Shown piece after piece: positions 28,552 through 36,891 of a DNA stretch of 64,000 bases (position 1 is its first letter; each line of letters begins with the position of its first letter). The notes under the pieces are model-generated. The model was given only the letters and a program-made list of their open reading frames with translations. It did not search any database and had not been told where the DNA came from. Source of the stretch: Sediminihabitans luteus (GTDB lineage Bacteria > Actinomycetota > Actinomycetes > Actinomycetales > Cellulomonadaceae); the NCBI RefSeq assembly GCF_002797595.1, contig NZ_PGFE01000001.1:186001-250000 (forward strand), given 5' to 3'. The position numbers and the translations under genes are program-made.

Positions 28552-29541
28552 ATGTCACGACCACCGGCGCGCCGCCGGGTCTTCCCGTGGGTCTCGACGC
28601 TCACGGTCGTCGCCGTCGGGGTGATCGGCGTGAGCGCCGTGGTCGTGCTGCTGCGCGGCCACGACGCGGCCGCGCCGCTCGTCGAGAGGTGCGTGGCGAC
28701 GTCCGACGCGGGGACGTTCCCGTTGCGCCTGGGCCAGGCCGACAACGCCGCGCTGATCGGCACCACGGCCGTGCGGCGCGGCATGCCGGCGCGGGCCGCG
28801 ACCGTCGGGATCGCGACCGCGATGCAGGAGTCGAGCCTCTACAACATCGACTACGGCGACCGTGACTCGGTCGGCCTGTTCCAGCAGCGCCCGTCGCAGG
28901 GCTGGGGCACGGTCGAGCAGATCATGGACCCGGTGTACTCGACCAACACGTTCTACGACGCGCTCGACGAGGTCGACGGGTGGCACGACATGGAGGTCAC
29001 GGTCGCGGCGCAGACCGTGCAGCGCTCGGCCTTCCCCGACGCCTACGCCCAGCACGAGGGCATGGCGCGGGCCTGGGCGTCGGCCCTGACCGGATGGTCG
29101 CCCGCCGCGCTGGCCTGCACGCTCGACGACGTCGCGGAGCCCGCGCCCCGTGACGAGGCGGTGCGCGCGTTCACCGCGCGGGCCGAGCGCGACCTCGGGT
29201 TCGAGGTCGTCCCGGTCGACGGCGCGTCGGGCGAGGGATCGCTCGCGCTGACGATCGACGCGACCGGGTACGGCGGCGCCGCCCCGGCCGACGCGGCCCG
29301 CAGCGCGTGGGCGGTGGGCCAGTGGGCCGTCGCGGTCGCGGCGGGCACCGGCGTCACGTCGGTCGGTGTGGCGGACGACGCGTGGTCCCGAGACCTCGGG
29401 GCGTGGGCCTCGCAGGCCGCGGACGTCCCGGACGGCGATCCGCAGGACGACGAGGCGCACGACGGCGGGGGGCAGGAGAGCGGCCCGCAGGCGCTGCCCG
29501 CGGGGACCGTGCGCGTGGTGCTCGCGGTCGCGACGCCGTAG
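28552..29541 (+). CDS. Membrane-anchored protein with a lysozyme-like region
   Basis: A 329-residue protein with a short basic head, one membrane helix (STLTVVAVGVIGVSAVVVLL, near residue 15) and an extracytoplasmic part. Residues about 85-150 contain ATAMQESSLYNIDYG and DSVGLFQQRPSQGWG, which look like the core of lysozyme-like/transglycosylase folds with Glu in QESSL as candidate catalytic residue. Such proteins are common in actinobacteria but poorly named. The C-terminal third has no recognised motif. It follows dapD by 24 bases and may be co-transcribed. Cell-wall cleavage is an inference only. Confidence 0.6.
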   Translation: MSRPPARRRVFPWVSTLTVVAVGVIGVSAVVVLLRGHDAAAPLVERCVATSDAGTFPLRLGQADNAALIGTTAVRRGMPARAATVGIATAMQESSLYNIDYGDRDSVGLFQQRPSQGWGTVEQIMDPVYSTNTFYDALDEVDGWHDMEVTVAAQTVQRSAFPDAYAQHEGMARAWASALTGWSPAALACTLDDVAEPAPRDEAVRAFTARAERDLGFEVVPVDGASGEGSLALTIDATGYGGAAPADAARSAWAVGQWAVAVAAGTGVTSVGVADDAWSRDLGAWASQAADVPDGDPQDDEAHDGGGQESGPQALPAGTVRVVLAVATP

Positions 29542-29554
29542 GACGGCGTCCACC

Positions 29555-29596
29555 GACGACGAAGGCCCCCGCCACGTGGCGGGGGCCTTCGTCGTC
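29555..29596. terminator. Bidirectional terminator, 42-bp perfect palindrome
   Basis: Arms of 21 bp (29555-29575 and 29576-29596), beginning GACGACGAAGGCCCCCGCC, pair perfectly without a defined loop. It lies 14 bp after the lysozyme-like gene and 10 bp after the gltA stop on the other strand, between convergent genes. Confidence 0.85.
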
Positions 29597-29605
29597 GTCA
29601 GCGGG

Positions 29606-30907
<1,302 letters not shown>

Positions 30908-31041
30908 GGTGTCCTTCCTGCGGCCCGTCGGCGGGCACCTCGTCGAGGCCTGCCGAGAGCATGTGGTCCGAGGGGCGTCATGCGCGTCGCGGCCGCGGCG
31001 CACAAGGACGCGCGCGTGAGACGTCACTGCCCGAGGACGAC

Positions 31042-31070
31042 GGTATCCCGTATCCCGCGTACGTGACCAA
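31042..31070 (-). promoter_or_regulatory. Predicted gltA promoter
   Basis: On the minus strand TTGGTC (31065-31070) and GATACC (31042-31047) are separated by exactly 17 bases, a reasonable SigA-type pair. A second GATACG (31050-31055) is an alternative -10. The Crp-like site is centred about 73 bases upstream of the start of transcription predicted from it. Confidence 0.5.
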
Positions 31071-31100
31071 TCCCGAACCCACACAGATTGCACACAACGC

Positions 31101-31116
31101 TGTGATGCGAGTCACA
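31101..31116. promoter_or_regulatory. Crp/GlxR-like binding site upstream of gltA
   Basis: TGTGATGCGAGTCACA is a perfect match to TGTGA-N6-TCACA. It is the best cAMP-receptor-type site in the window. gltA is a known GlxR target in Corynebacterium; the same link here is inferred from the motif and position. Confidence 0.75.
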
Positions 31117-31220
31117 AGCGTACCCCGCGTCGACCCGTGAGCGGCCCGGTTCCGGTCAAGCACTCCCCCGCGAACGGTCAGTCCGGGGCAAGGAATCTGC
31201 AGGTCTCGACCGGCAGATGG

Positions 31221-32435
31221 TCAGGCCCCGGTGAGCCGTGCCACGGCCTCGGCGACCCGCTCGTCGGACGCCGTGAGCGCGATCCGCACGTGCGCGCGGC
31301 CCGCCTCGCCGTAGAAGGCGCCCGGGCCCACGAGGATCCCCCGTGCCGCGAGGTCCCCGACCAGGCCCCAGCACGGGGCCGACCCTGTGTCGCCCGGCCC
31401 TGGGCCGTCCGCGGGGACGGTGTCGCCCGGCCGTGGGCCGTCCGCGGGGACGGTGCCGCCCGGCCCTGCGCCGTCCGCTGCCCGGACCCACAGGTACAGC
31501 CCCGCCTCGGAGTGGTCGACCACGAACCCGGCGGACTCCACCGCGCCGCGCAGCGCGACGCGACGGCTCCGGTAGACCTCGCGCTGCGCGTCGACGTGCG
31601 CGTCGTCGCCGAGCGCGGCGACCATCGCGGCCTGCACGGGGGCCGGCACGATCATGCCGAGGTGCTTGCGGGTCGCCAGGAGCCGGCCGACGAGCGCGAC
31701 GTCGCCCGCGACGAACGCGGCCCGGTAGCCGGCGACGTTGGACTGCTTGGAGAGCGAGTACACCGCGAGCAGCCCCTCGTGCGAGCCGTCGCAGACCTCG
31801 GGGTCGAGGATGCTCGCGACGCCGTCGGTCGCGGCGTGGCCCTCCCAGGCGAGCTCGGCGTAGCACTCGTCGCTCGCGACGACCGCGCCGATCGCGCGCG
31901 CCGCGGCGACCACGCGCGCGAGGTGCGCACGGTCCGCGACCGCGCCCGTCGGGTTGCTCGGGGAGTTGACCCACACGAGCCGCACGTCGGTGCGCCCGGC
32001 CCACGCGTCGACGTCGTCGGTCGCGAGCGGCGTCGCGCCCGCGAGGCGCGCACCCACGTTGTAGGTCGGGTAGGCGGTCGCCGGGTGCACGACGACGTCA
32101 CCGGCCCCGAGTCCGAGCAGCGACGGGAGCAAGCCGACGAGCTCCTTCGAGCCGACGGTCGGCAGGACCCCGTCAGGGTCGAGGCCGGGCACGCCGCGAC
32201 GCCGCGCGAACCACGAGGCCACGGCCTCGCGGAGGGCCGGCGTGCCGTGCGTCGTCGGGTAGCCGTGCGCGTCGGACGCCGCGGCGAGCGCGTCGCGCAC
32301 GACGGCGGGCGTCGGGTCGACTGGGGTGCCGATCGACAGGTCGACCAGCCCGCGGGGGTGCGCCCGCGCCGTCGCGACGTACGGCGCGAGCGTGTCCCAC
32401 GGGTACGCGAGACCGCTCAGGTCGGCGAGCCCCAC
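31221..32435 (-). CDS. dapC: Succinyldiaminopimelate transaminase
   Basis: A 404-residue fold-type I PLP aminotransferase acting in the succinylase branch of diaminopimelate synthesis. Visible are NSPSNPTGAV (cofactor site), SDECYAELAW, and the PLP lysine in SLSKQSNVAGYR near residue 230. It lies beside fdxA, as DapC does in mycobacteria, and complements dapD/dapE a few kilobases away. An insertion near residues 313-350 consists of three 11-residue units rich in Gly, Pro and Asp that ordinary DapC proteins lack; it sits before the final small-domain strand. The start is GTG at 32435. Confidence 0.88.
   Translation of the reverse strand: MGLADLSGLAYPWDTLAPYVATARAHPRGLVDLSIGTPVDPTPAVVRDALAAASDAHGYPTTHGTPALREAVASWFARRRGVPGLDPDGVLPTVGSKELVGLLPSLLGLGAGDVVVHPATAYPTYNVGARLAGATPLATDDVDAWAGRTDVRLVWVNSPSNPTGAVADRAHLARVVAAARAIGAVVASDECYAELAWEGHAATDGVASILDPEVCDGSHEGLLAVYSLSKQSNVAGYRAAFVAGDVALVGRLLATRKHLGMIVPAPVQAAMVAALGDDAHVDAQREVYRSRRVALRGAVESAGFVVDHSEAGLYLWVRAADGAGPGGTVPADGPRPGDTVPADGPGPGDTGSAPCWGLVGDLAARGILVGPGAFYGEAGRAHVRIALTASDERVAEAVARLTGA
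31388..31482. repeat. 33-bp in-frame repeat inside dapC
   Basis: Two nearly identical 33-bp units (31388-31420, 31421-31453, one mismatch) and a third shorter copy from 31454 encode Gly/Pro/Asp-rich 11-residue repeats in the C-terminal domain of dapC. Confidence 0.9.
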
Positions 32436-32442
32436 GGGGAGG

Positions 32443-32763
32443 TCAGGCCTGCTGGAGCGGGAGCGCGGCGATCATCGGGTCGTCCTTGTCGATCTGACCC
32501 ATCTTCGCGGCGCCGCCGGGCGAGCCGAGGTCGTTGAAGAACTCGACGTTCGCGCGGTAGTAGTCGCTCCACTCCTCCGGGACGTCGTCCTCGTAGTAGA
32601 TGGCCTCGACCGGGCAGACCGGCTCGCACGCGCCGCAGTCGACGCACTCGTCAGGGTGGATGTACAGCGAGCGGCTGCCCTCGTAGATGCAGTCCACGGG
32701 ACACTCCTCGATGCACGCCTTGTCCTTGACATCGACGCACGGCTGAGCGATCACGTAGGTCAC
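32443..32763 (-). CDS. fdxA: 7Fe ferredoxin
   Basis: A 106-residue ferredoxin with one 3Fe-4S and one 4Fe-4S cluster. The first ligand set is in CVDVKDKACIEECPVDC and the second in CVDCGACEPVCPVEA, the spacing of mycobacterial FdxA/FdxC proteins. The tail of about 45 residues is also typical of that class. The GTG at 32763 has GGAAGGA upstream. It precedes dapC by seven bases and is divergent from a small SH3-like gene. Its electron partner is not evident nearby. Confidence 0.93.
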   Translation of the reverse strand: MTYVIAQPCVDVKDKACIEECPVDCIYEGSRSLYIHPDECVDCGACEPVCPVEAIYYEDDVPEEWSDYYRANVEFFNDLGSPGGAAKMGQIDKDDPMIAALPLQQA

Positions 32764-32810
32764 TGCGCTGTCCTTCCAAGCTCTGGGCGCAACTGCGCTC
32801 GGGAGTCTCT

Positions 32811-32816
32811 AGTATC
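32811..32816 (-). promoter_or_regulatory. Candidate -10 element of fdxA
   Basis: On the minus strand GATACT (32811-32816) lies about 48 bases before the fdxA start, with GTCGAC 17 bases further upstream as a weak -35. This is a tentative assignment based on spacing only. Confidence 0.3.
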
Positions 32817-32901
32817 GCTCAGGACGCCGCCGCGTCGACCACCCGTCCATCGGCCGGACCGTGACGAGCCTCACGCCGCCGCGACCGCCCCGAGGAGGAC
32901 C

Positions 32902-33228
32902 GTGCCCGAGACCCCCTGGCTCGACTGGCCCGTCGGGTCGCGCGTGGTCGTGCGTCGCCGCACGGGCGAGGCCGACGCCCCCTACGCGGACGTGCTCGGC
33001 ACGCTGCTCGCGAGCGACGAGGACGGCGTCGTGGTGCGCCGCGACCCGCCCGCCCGGGCGCGCGGGCCGGTCAGCGCCGTCGATCCGGCGACCGACGCCG
33101 CACGGTCGGACGTCGGGTCGGCCCCCTCCCCCGCGACCGTGACCATCCCGGCGGCCGAGATCGCGCTCGGCAAGGTCGTGCCGCCCCGCCCCGTGCGCCG
33201 CCGCCCGCCCGAGCCCACGCCGCGCTGA
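32902..33228 (+). CDS. Small SH3-like protein related to the head of Rv0428c-type acetyltransferases
   Basis: A 108-residue basic protein. The pattern VGSRVVVRRRTGEA, then DVLGTLLASDEDGVVVRRD, then VTIPAAEIALGKVVPPRPV looks like the SH3-like domain found at the N-terminus of some actinobacterial GNAT enzymes, here as a stand-alone protein with a low-complexity insert in the middle. The GTG at 32902 has GAGGAGG upstream. It is divergent from fdxA and followed by a 20-bp palindrome. Family assignment is from memory of the motif, and the function is unknown. Confidence 0.5.
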   Translation: MPETPWLDWPVGSRVVVRRRTGEADAPYADVLGTLLASDEDGVVVRRDPPARARGPVSAVDPATDAARSDVGSAPSPATVTIPAAEIALGKVVPPRPVRRRPPEPTPR

Positions 33229-33229
33229 C

Positions 33230-33249
33230 GCGCGCCACGCGTGGCGCGC
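33230..33249. terminator. 20-bp perfect palindrome after the SH3-like gene
   Basis: GCGCGCCACGCGTGGCGCGC starts two bases after the stop codon of the SH3-like gene. It is a likely terminator between this gene and the convergent orphan gene. Confidence 0.5.
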
Positions 33250-33326
33250 CTCGGTGCCGGTCGCGCAGGCCGGGCCGAGGCGGCATCGTGGCCCCTCGGA
33301 GCATCAGCGCCCGTGGTCAGACGATC

Positions 33327-33740
33327 TCAATGGCGCCCTCGCCTCAGGGATCGTTTGCGCTCCTTGCGGCTCTGGGCATCTTGCGCCACAGGAGGCAGGA
33401 GCGACGAGACGTCGACGTCGTTGTGCACCAGGATCTGGCGGATGTCGGGATCCAGACGTGCGATCTCCCACAACCACGGGAAGCGCTGCGGGATCTCCTG
33501 ACTCGGGAACATGTCCATCGTGTACTCGACGAGATAGCACCTCTCGTCCTGGTCGAGCGCGAGGTCCCAGAGGATGCGGAACAGGACCTCGGTCCTCCCC
33601 GACCTCTCCCACAGCACGTCCTCCGCCTCCTGGTAGCGCACGGAGCAGTCCCAGTCCTTCTCGGTCCGGGAGACGTTCCGGAGCCCCTCCCAGATGGTGC
33701 GCGCGTAACGATGCATGAGGGCTGACTCGTCGTCAGCCAT
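33327..33740 (-). CDS. Hypothetical protein, unrecognised
   Basis: A 137-residue soluble protein with no family that I recognise. It begins MADDESALMHRYARTIWEG and is rich in Trp, Asp and Glu, with a basic tail (RKERKRSLRRGRH). The ATG at 33740 is chosen because GAGGTGA lies about ten bases upstream; an in-frame start at 33917 would give 196 residues but its extra part is Arg/Ser rich and looks non-coding. Base composition is visibly less GC-rich than the neighbours, which suggests recent acquisition. The small size, soluble character and isolated position resemble orphan immunity proteins, but that is a guess. Confidence 0.55.
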   Translation of the reverse strand: MADDESALMHRYARTIWEGLRNVSRTEKDWDCSVRYQEAEDVLWERSGRTEVLFRILWDLALDQDERCYLVEYTMDMFPSQEIPQRFPWLWEIARLDPDIRQILVHNDVDVSSLLPPVAQDAQSRKERKRSLRRGRH

Positions 33741-33942
33741 GACGTCGCTCACCTCGTCGCGCACGATGTGCCTGCACCTCCGGCTCCTCGACTCTGAATC
33801 TCTCGAGCTGAGCCGAGATCCGGTCGGCCTGGGCACGCTCAACTCATGGCGCGAATCTATCGCGCAGACGAATCCTCTTCTTCGCATTGGTGCTCGGAAT
33901 CGACTCGCAGACTCCAAGGATGTCTACCCCGGTCCGCCGATC

Positions 33943-33968
33943 GAGGCGCACCACGACAGGTGCGCCTC
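33943..33968. terminator. Terminator hairpin of the aromatic operon
   Basis: Arms GAGGCGCACC (33943-33952) and GGTGCGCCTC (33959-33968) pair perfectly around a six-base loop. The right arm overlaps the tyrA stop codon, so transcripts of the operon could end here. Confidence 0.6.
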
Positions 33969-34953
33969 AGTCGCCGAGCACGACCGCCGTACCGTGCGTG
34001 CCGACGACGACCCGCCCGTGGGTGCCCGCGTCCAGCAGCGCCAGCACGCCCGCGGCGTCCTCGACCACGAGCGTCGAGCCGCAGGCCCCAGCGCCCGTGA
34101 CGTCGCGCGCGTCCAGGATCGCCCGCACCGTGGCGGGCGCGTCGAAGAACTTCTCGACCGGCGCACCCGCCTCGAGACCGTCCGCGAGCGCCAGGAGGTC
34201 GCGGGCGACGTCCCGCAGCACGGGTGCGACGTGGGCGGCGTTCTCGACGAGCATCGCCTCGGTGCGGCGCGGGTCGGTGCGGCCCACGCGGGTGCCGTCC
34301 CGGAAGCTGCCTGCTGCGAGGCCGAGCGCGACGTCGCGCACGCCCGCGAGCTCGACCTGGGTGAGCAGCGTCGTGGCGAGGGCGTGCGGCACGTGGCTCA
34401 CGAGGGCCACGGCGGCGTCGTGCGCGGTGTCGGTCAGCACGCTCGCGGTGCCGCCGAGCGGGCCGGTGACGAGGCCGAGCACGACGTGCAGCGCGTCCGG
34501 GGCGGTCCGGTCGTCGGCCGTGACGGCCCAACGTGCGCCACGCACGAGCTCGGCGCTCGAGGCCGCGAACCCCGACCGCTCGGTGCCGGCCATCGGGTGC
34601 GCCCCGACGTACCGCGTCCCGAGCCCCGCTGCCTCGATCGCGGCCCGCACGGGTCCCTTGACGCTGCCCACGTCGGTCAGCACCGTCCGCTCCCCGAGCA
34701 CGGGGGCGAGCGCCGCGGCCGTCGCGGCCATCGCCCGCAGGGGGACGGCGAGCACGACGACGTCGAGCGGGCGCCCGGCGAGCGCGGGGACGTCCTCGAC
34801 GGCGTCGATCCCGACCTCGCGGGCCGCGGCCCGGGTCGCGGCGTCCGGGTCGACGCCCAGCACGGTCACGCCGCCGGCGACCAGGGCGCGCGCGACGGAG
34901 CCGCCGACGAGGCCCAGCCCGACGACCACGACGGTCCCCGCGTCCGCGCTCAC
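33967..34953 (-). CDS. tyrA: Prephenate dehydrogenase
   Basis: Converts prephenate to 4-hydroxyphenylpyruvate for tyrosine, 328 residues. The NAD-binding motif VVVVGLGLVGGSVAR starts at residue 8, TDVGSVKGPV lies near residue 95 and GAHPMAGTERSG near residue 118 marks the substrate site. No ACT domain follows; the last 60 residues do not match one clearly. The GTG at 34953 overlaps the pheA stop (GTGA). It is the last gene of the operon with an ACT-domain protein and prephenate dehydratase. Confidence 0.92.
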   Translation of the reverse strand: MSADAGTVVVVGLGLVGGSVARALVAGGVTVLGVDPDAATRAAAREVGIDAVEDVPALAGRPLDVVVLAVPLRAMAATAAALAPVLGERTVLTDVGSVKGPVRAAIEAAGLGTRYVGAHPMAGTERSGFAASSAELVRGARWAVTADDRTAPDALHVVLGLVTGPLGGTASVLTDTAHDAAVALVSHVPHALATTLLTQVELAGVRDVALGLAAGSFRDGTRVGRTDPRRTEAMLVENAAHVAPVLRDVARDLLALADGLEAGAPVEKFFDAPATVRAILDARDVTGAGACGSTLVVEDAAGVLALLDAGTHGRVVVGTHGTAVVLGD

Positions 34954-35885
34954 GCCGGTCCCCCCGCCCACCACAGGAGTGCGGCGTCCGCGGCGTCCGC
35001 GGGGGCGTCGTCCTGCACCCCGCCCGGGGGGACGTGGTCGAGGTCGAGCTGGTCGTCGAGCTCGCCGCGCGCGGGGAACACCCCGAGGGTCTTGAGCGAG
35101 TCGCCGGCCGCGAGGAGGTCCTGCAGCACGCGGCGCGCGGCGGGCTCCCAGGGTGCGGCGTCGACGGTCACGACGAACGCGTACTTGCCGTCCTGCGCCT
35201 TGAGCGGCCGGGTGATGAGGCTCGACATGTTGACGTCGGCCACGCCGAACGCGGCCGTGATGCGTGACAGCACGCCCGGGCCCGTCGCGAGCGGAGTGAT
35301 CGCGAGCATCGTGCGCCACCCGTGCGGGGCGTCGTGCGCGGCGAGCATCGCGCGCGCGTCGTCGCGGCGCGCGAGCGTCAGGAACCGGGTGCGGGCGCCG
35401 CGGAAGTCCTGCACCGCGCGCGCGAGGGTCTCGAGGCCGTACAGGTCTCCGCACAGGCTCGGCCCGAGGGCCACCTGGTGCTCGCCCACGTCGCGGCACG
35501 CCGCCGCGTTCGACGACGCGGGCACCGCAGCGAGGCCCTGCTCGCCGGCGAAGCGCTGGCACTGCGCGAGACCGTGCGGGTGGGCGGTGACCTCGCGCAG
35601 CTCGCCGTGCCCCGGGCGCACGAACGCGTCGAAGGTGATCTCCAGGACCGTCTCGTCGACGGCGACCACGCCCTGCGCGGCCACGATCGCGTCGAGCGAC
35701 GGCACCACGTACCCCTCGACCGTGTTCTCGATCGCGACGACGCCCGCGTCGTGCTCGCCCGAGGCGACGCCCGCGTAGACCGCCGCGACGCTCGGCAGGG
35801 CGACCAGCGGGTGCCGGTCCCCCGCCCACGTCAGTGCCGCCTGGTGCGTGAACGTGCCCTCGGGCCCCAGGTACGCGACGCCCAC
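34950..35885 (-). CDS. pheA: Prephenate dehydratase
   Basis: Makes phenylpyruvate from prephenate, 311 residues. The dehydratase domain starts MGVAYLGPEGTFTHQAA and contains VAIENTVEGYV and the catalytic TRF (about residue 165). A regulatory ACT domain follows (about residues 190-265), with GPGVLSRITAAFGVADVNMSSLITRP in place of the usual ESRP stretch, so phenylalanine binding may be changed. The GTG at 35885 is three bases after the stop of the ACT-domain gene and its stop overlaps tyrA. Confidence 0.92.
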   Translation of the reverse strand: MGVAYLGPEGTFTHQAALTWAGDRHPLVALPSVAAVYAGVASGEHDAGVVAIENTVEGYVVPSLDAIVAAQGVVAVDETVLEITFDAFVRPGHGELREVTAHPHGLAQCQRFAGEQGLAAVPASSNAAACRDVGEHQVALGPSLCGDLYGLETLARAVQDFRGARTRFLTLARRDDARAMLAAHDAPHGWRTMLAITPLATGPGVLSRITAAFGVADVNMSSLITRPLKAQDGKYAFVVTVDAAPWEPAARRVLQDLLAAGDSLKTLGVFPARGELDDQLDLDHVPPGGVQDDAPADAADAALLWWAGGPA

Positions 35886-35888
35886 GGG

Positions 35889-36806
35889 TCAGGCCCCGGT
35901 GGTCGCGGCGACGGGCCGCGCGGCGTCCCAGCGCGGCGTGAACGCGTGCGGCGAGGGCACGAACTCCCGGCCCGGCAGCACCGCGAGCACGCGCTGGGCG
36001 ACCGACTGCTCGGTGAGGCGCGCGAGCAGGTCGCGCAGCAGCTGCGTCGACGAGCACCCGAACGACGCGAAGAACACGTGCGGCCCCGCGGACGACGGGT
36101 GGCTGCGCAGGTGGTCGAGGTCGATCCCGACGTCGGCGAGCACCCCAAGCACACGCTGGAGCGAACCCCGGTGGTCGTCGCTCGGGCCGAACGCGAGCCA
36201 CACCTGCGCCCCGCCGTCCGTGATCGTGGCCTCCGCGCGCGACTCGACGAGCCCGTACCAGATCGGGTCGGCGTCACGCAGCCGCTCGCTGCCCGCGAGC
36301 TCGACCCACCCCGCGGGCACGCGCGACCGCTCGATCACGAGCGACCCGCCCGGACCGGCGATCTCGACGCGCTCGGCGAGCGACGTGCGCGTCGGCACCA
36401 GGTGCGGCGAGGCACCCATGGTGCGCAGCACGTGCCGGCAGTCGCGCATCCCGGCCTCGTCGACGACGACGCCCCCGGTCGCGGCAGCCGCCGGTGCCAC
36501 CCACGCCCACTGCGACAGGACGGCGACGCTCGCGGTGAGCACGAGCGACGGGTCGGCCGCGAGCATCGCCCGCTCGAGCTCGTGCGCGGGCTGCTGCGGG
36601 TGCCCGACGTGCAGCACCGCCCGCAGGCCCTCGATGCGCGCGACCGTCGCGAGCGTCGCGCTCGTCGTGCCGAGGTCGAGGAGCTCGAGCTCGGCCGGGC
36701 GTGCGCCCGGCCCGGCGGCGTCGACGGGCTCGTGGTCGTCCCACCCCGCCGCGGTGACCGCGCTCCGGGCGTGCGCGCCCGACTCCCTCTCGCTGCGTCC
36801 GAGCAT
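35889..36806 (-). CDS. ACT-domain protein of the aromatic operon, unknown role
   Basis: A 305-residue soluble protein first in the operon with pheA and tyrA. Residues about 198-270 look like an ACT domain of the prephenate-enzyme type: AQVWLAFGPSDDHRGSL, then GIDLDHLRSHPSSAG in the position of the ESRP-like ligand loop. The first 190 residues have no motif I can name with certainty; a stretch DPSLVLTASVAVLSQW resembles part of a prephenate dehydrogenase or dehydratase fold but catalytic residues are not visible. It could be a stand-alone regulator that binds aromatic amino acids. The ATG at 36806 has GGCAGGG upstream. Confidence 0.65.
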   Translation of the reverse strand: MLGRSERESGAHARSAVTAAGWDDHEPVDAAGPGARPAELELLDLGTTSATLATVARIEGLRAVLHVGHPQQPAHELERAMLAADPSLVLTASVAVLSQWAWVAPAAAATGGVVVDEAGMRDCRHVLRTMGASPHLVPTRTSLAERVEIAGPGGSLVIERSRVPAGWVELAGSERLRDADPIWYGLVESRAEATITDGGAQVWLAFGPSDDHRGSLQRVLGVLADVGIDLDHLRSHPSSAGPHVFFASFGCSSTQLLRDLLARLTEQSVAQRVLAVLPGREFVPSPHAFTPRWDAARPVAATTGA

Positions 36807-36891
36807 CGCCCTGCCTTCGACGGGGCCACCCGTGGGGCGGCCGAACCTGACGTGCCGCCGTCGGGCCGCACCCGCGGCAGTCTACCGAGCG

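Larger units (their letters stand above)
30908..31220. other. Regulatory region upstream of gltA
   Basis: This 313-bp gap between the dapC stop and gltA holds the gltA promoter (31042-31070) and the Crp/GlxR-like palindrome (31101-31116). About 130 bp of leader lie between the predicted transcription start and the gltA start codon, with no clear riboswitch fold that I can recognise. No further gene is supported. Confidence 0.6.
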
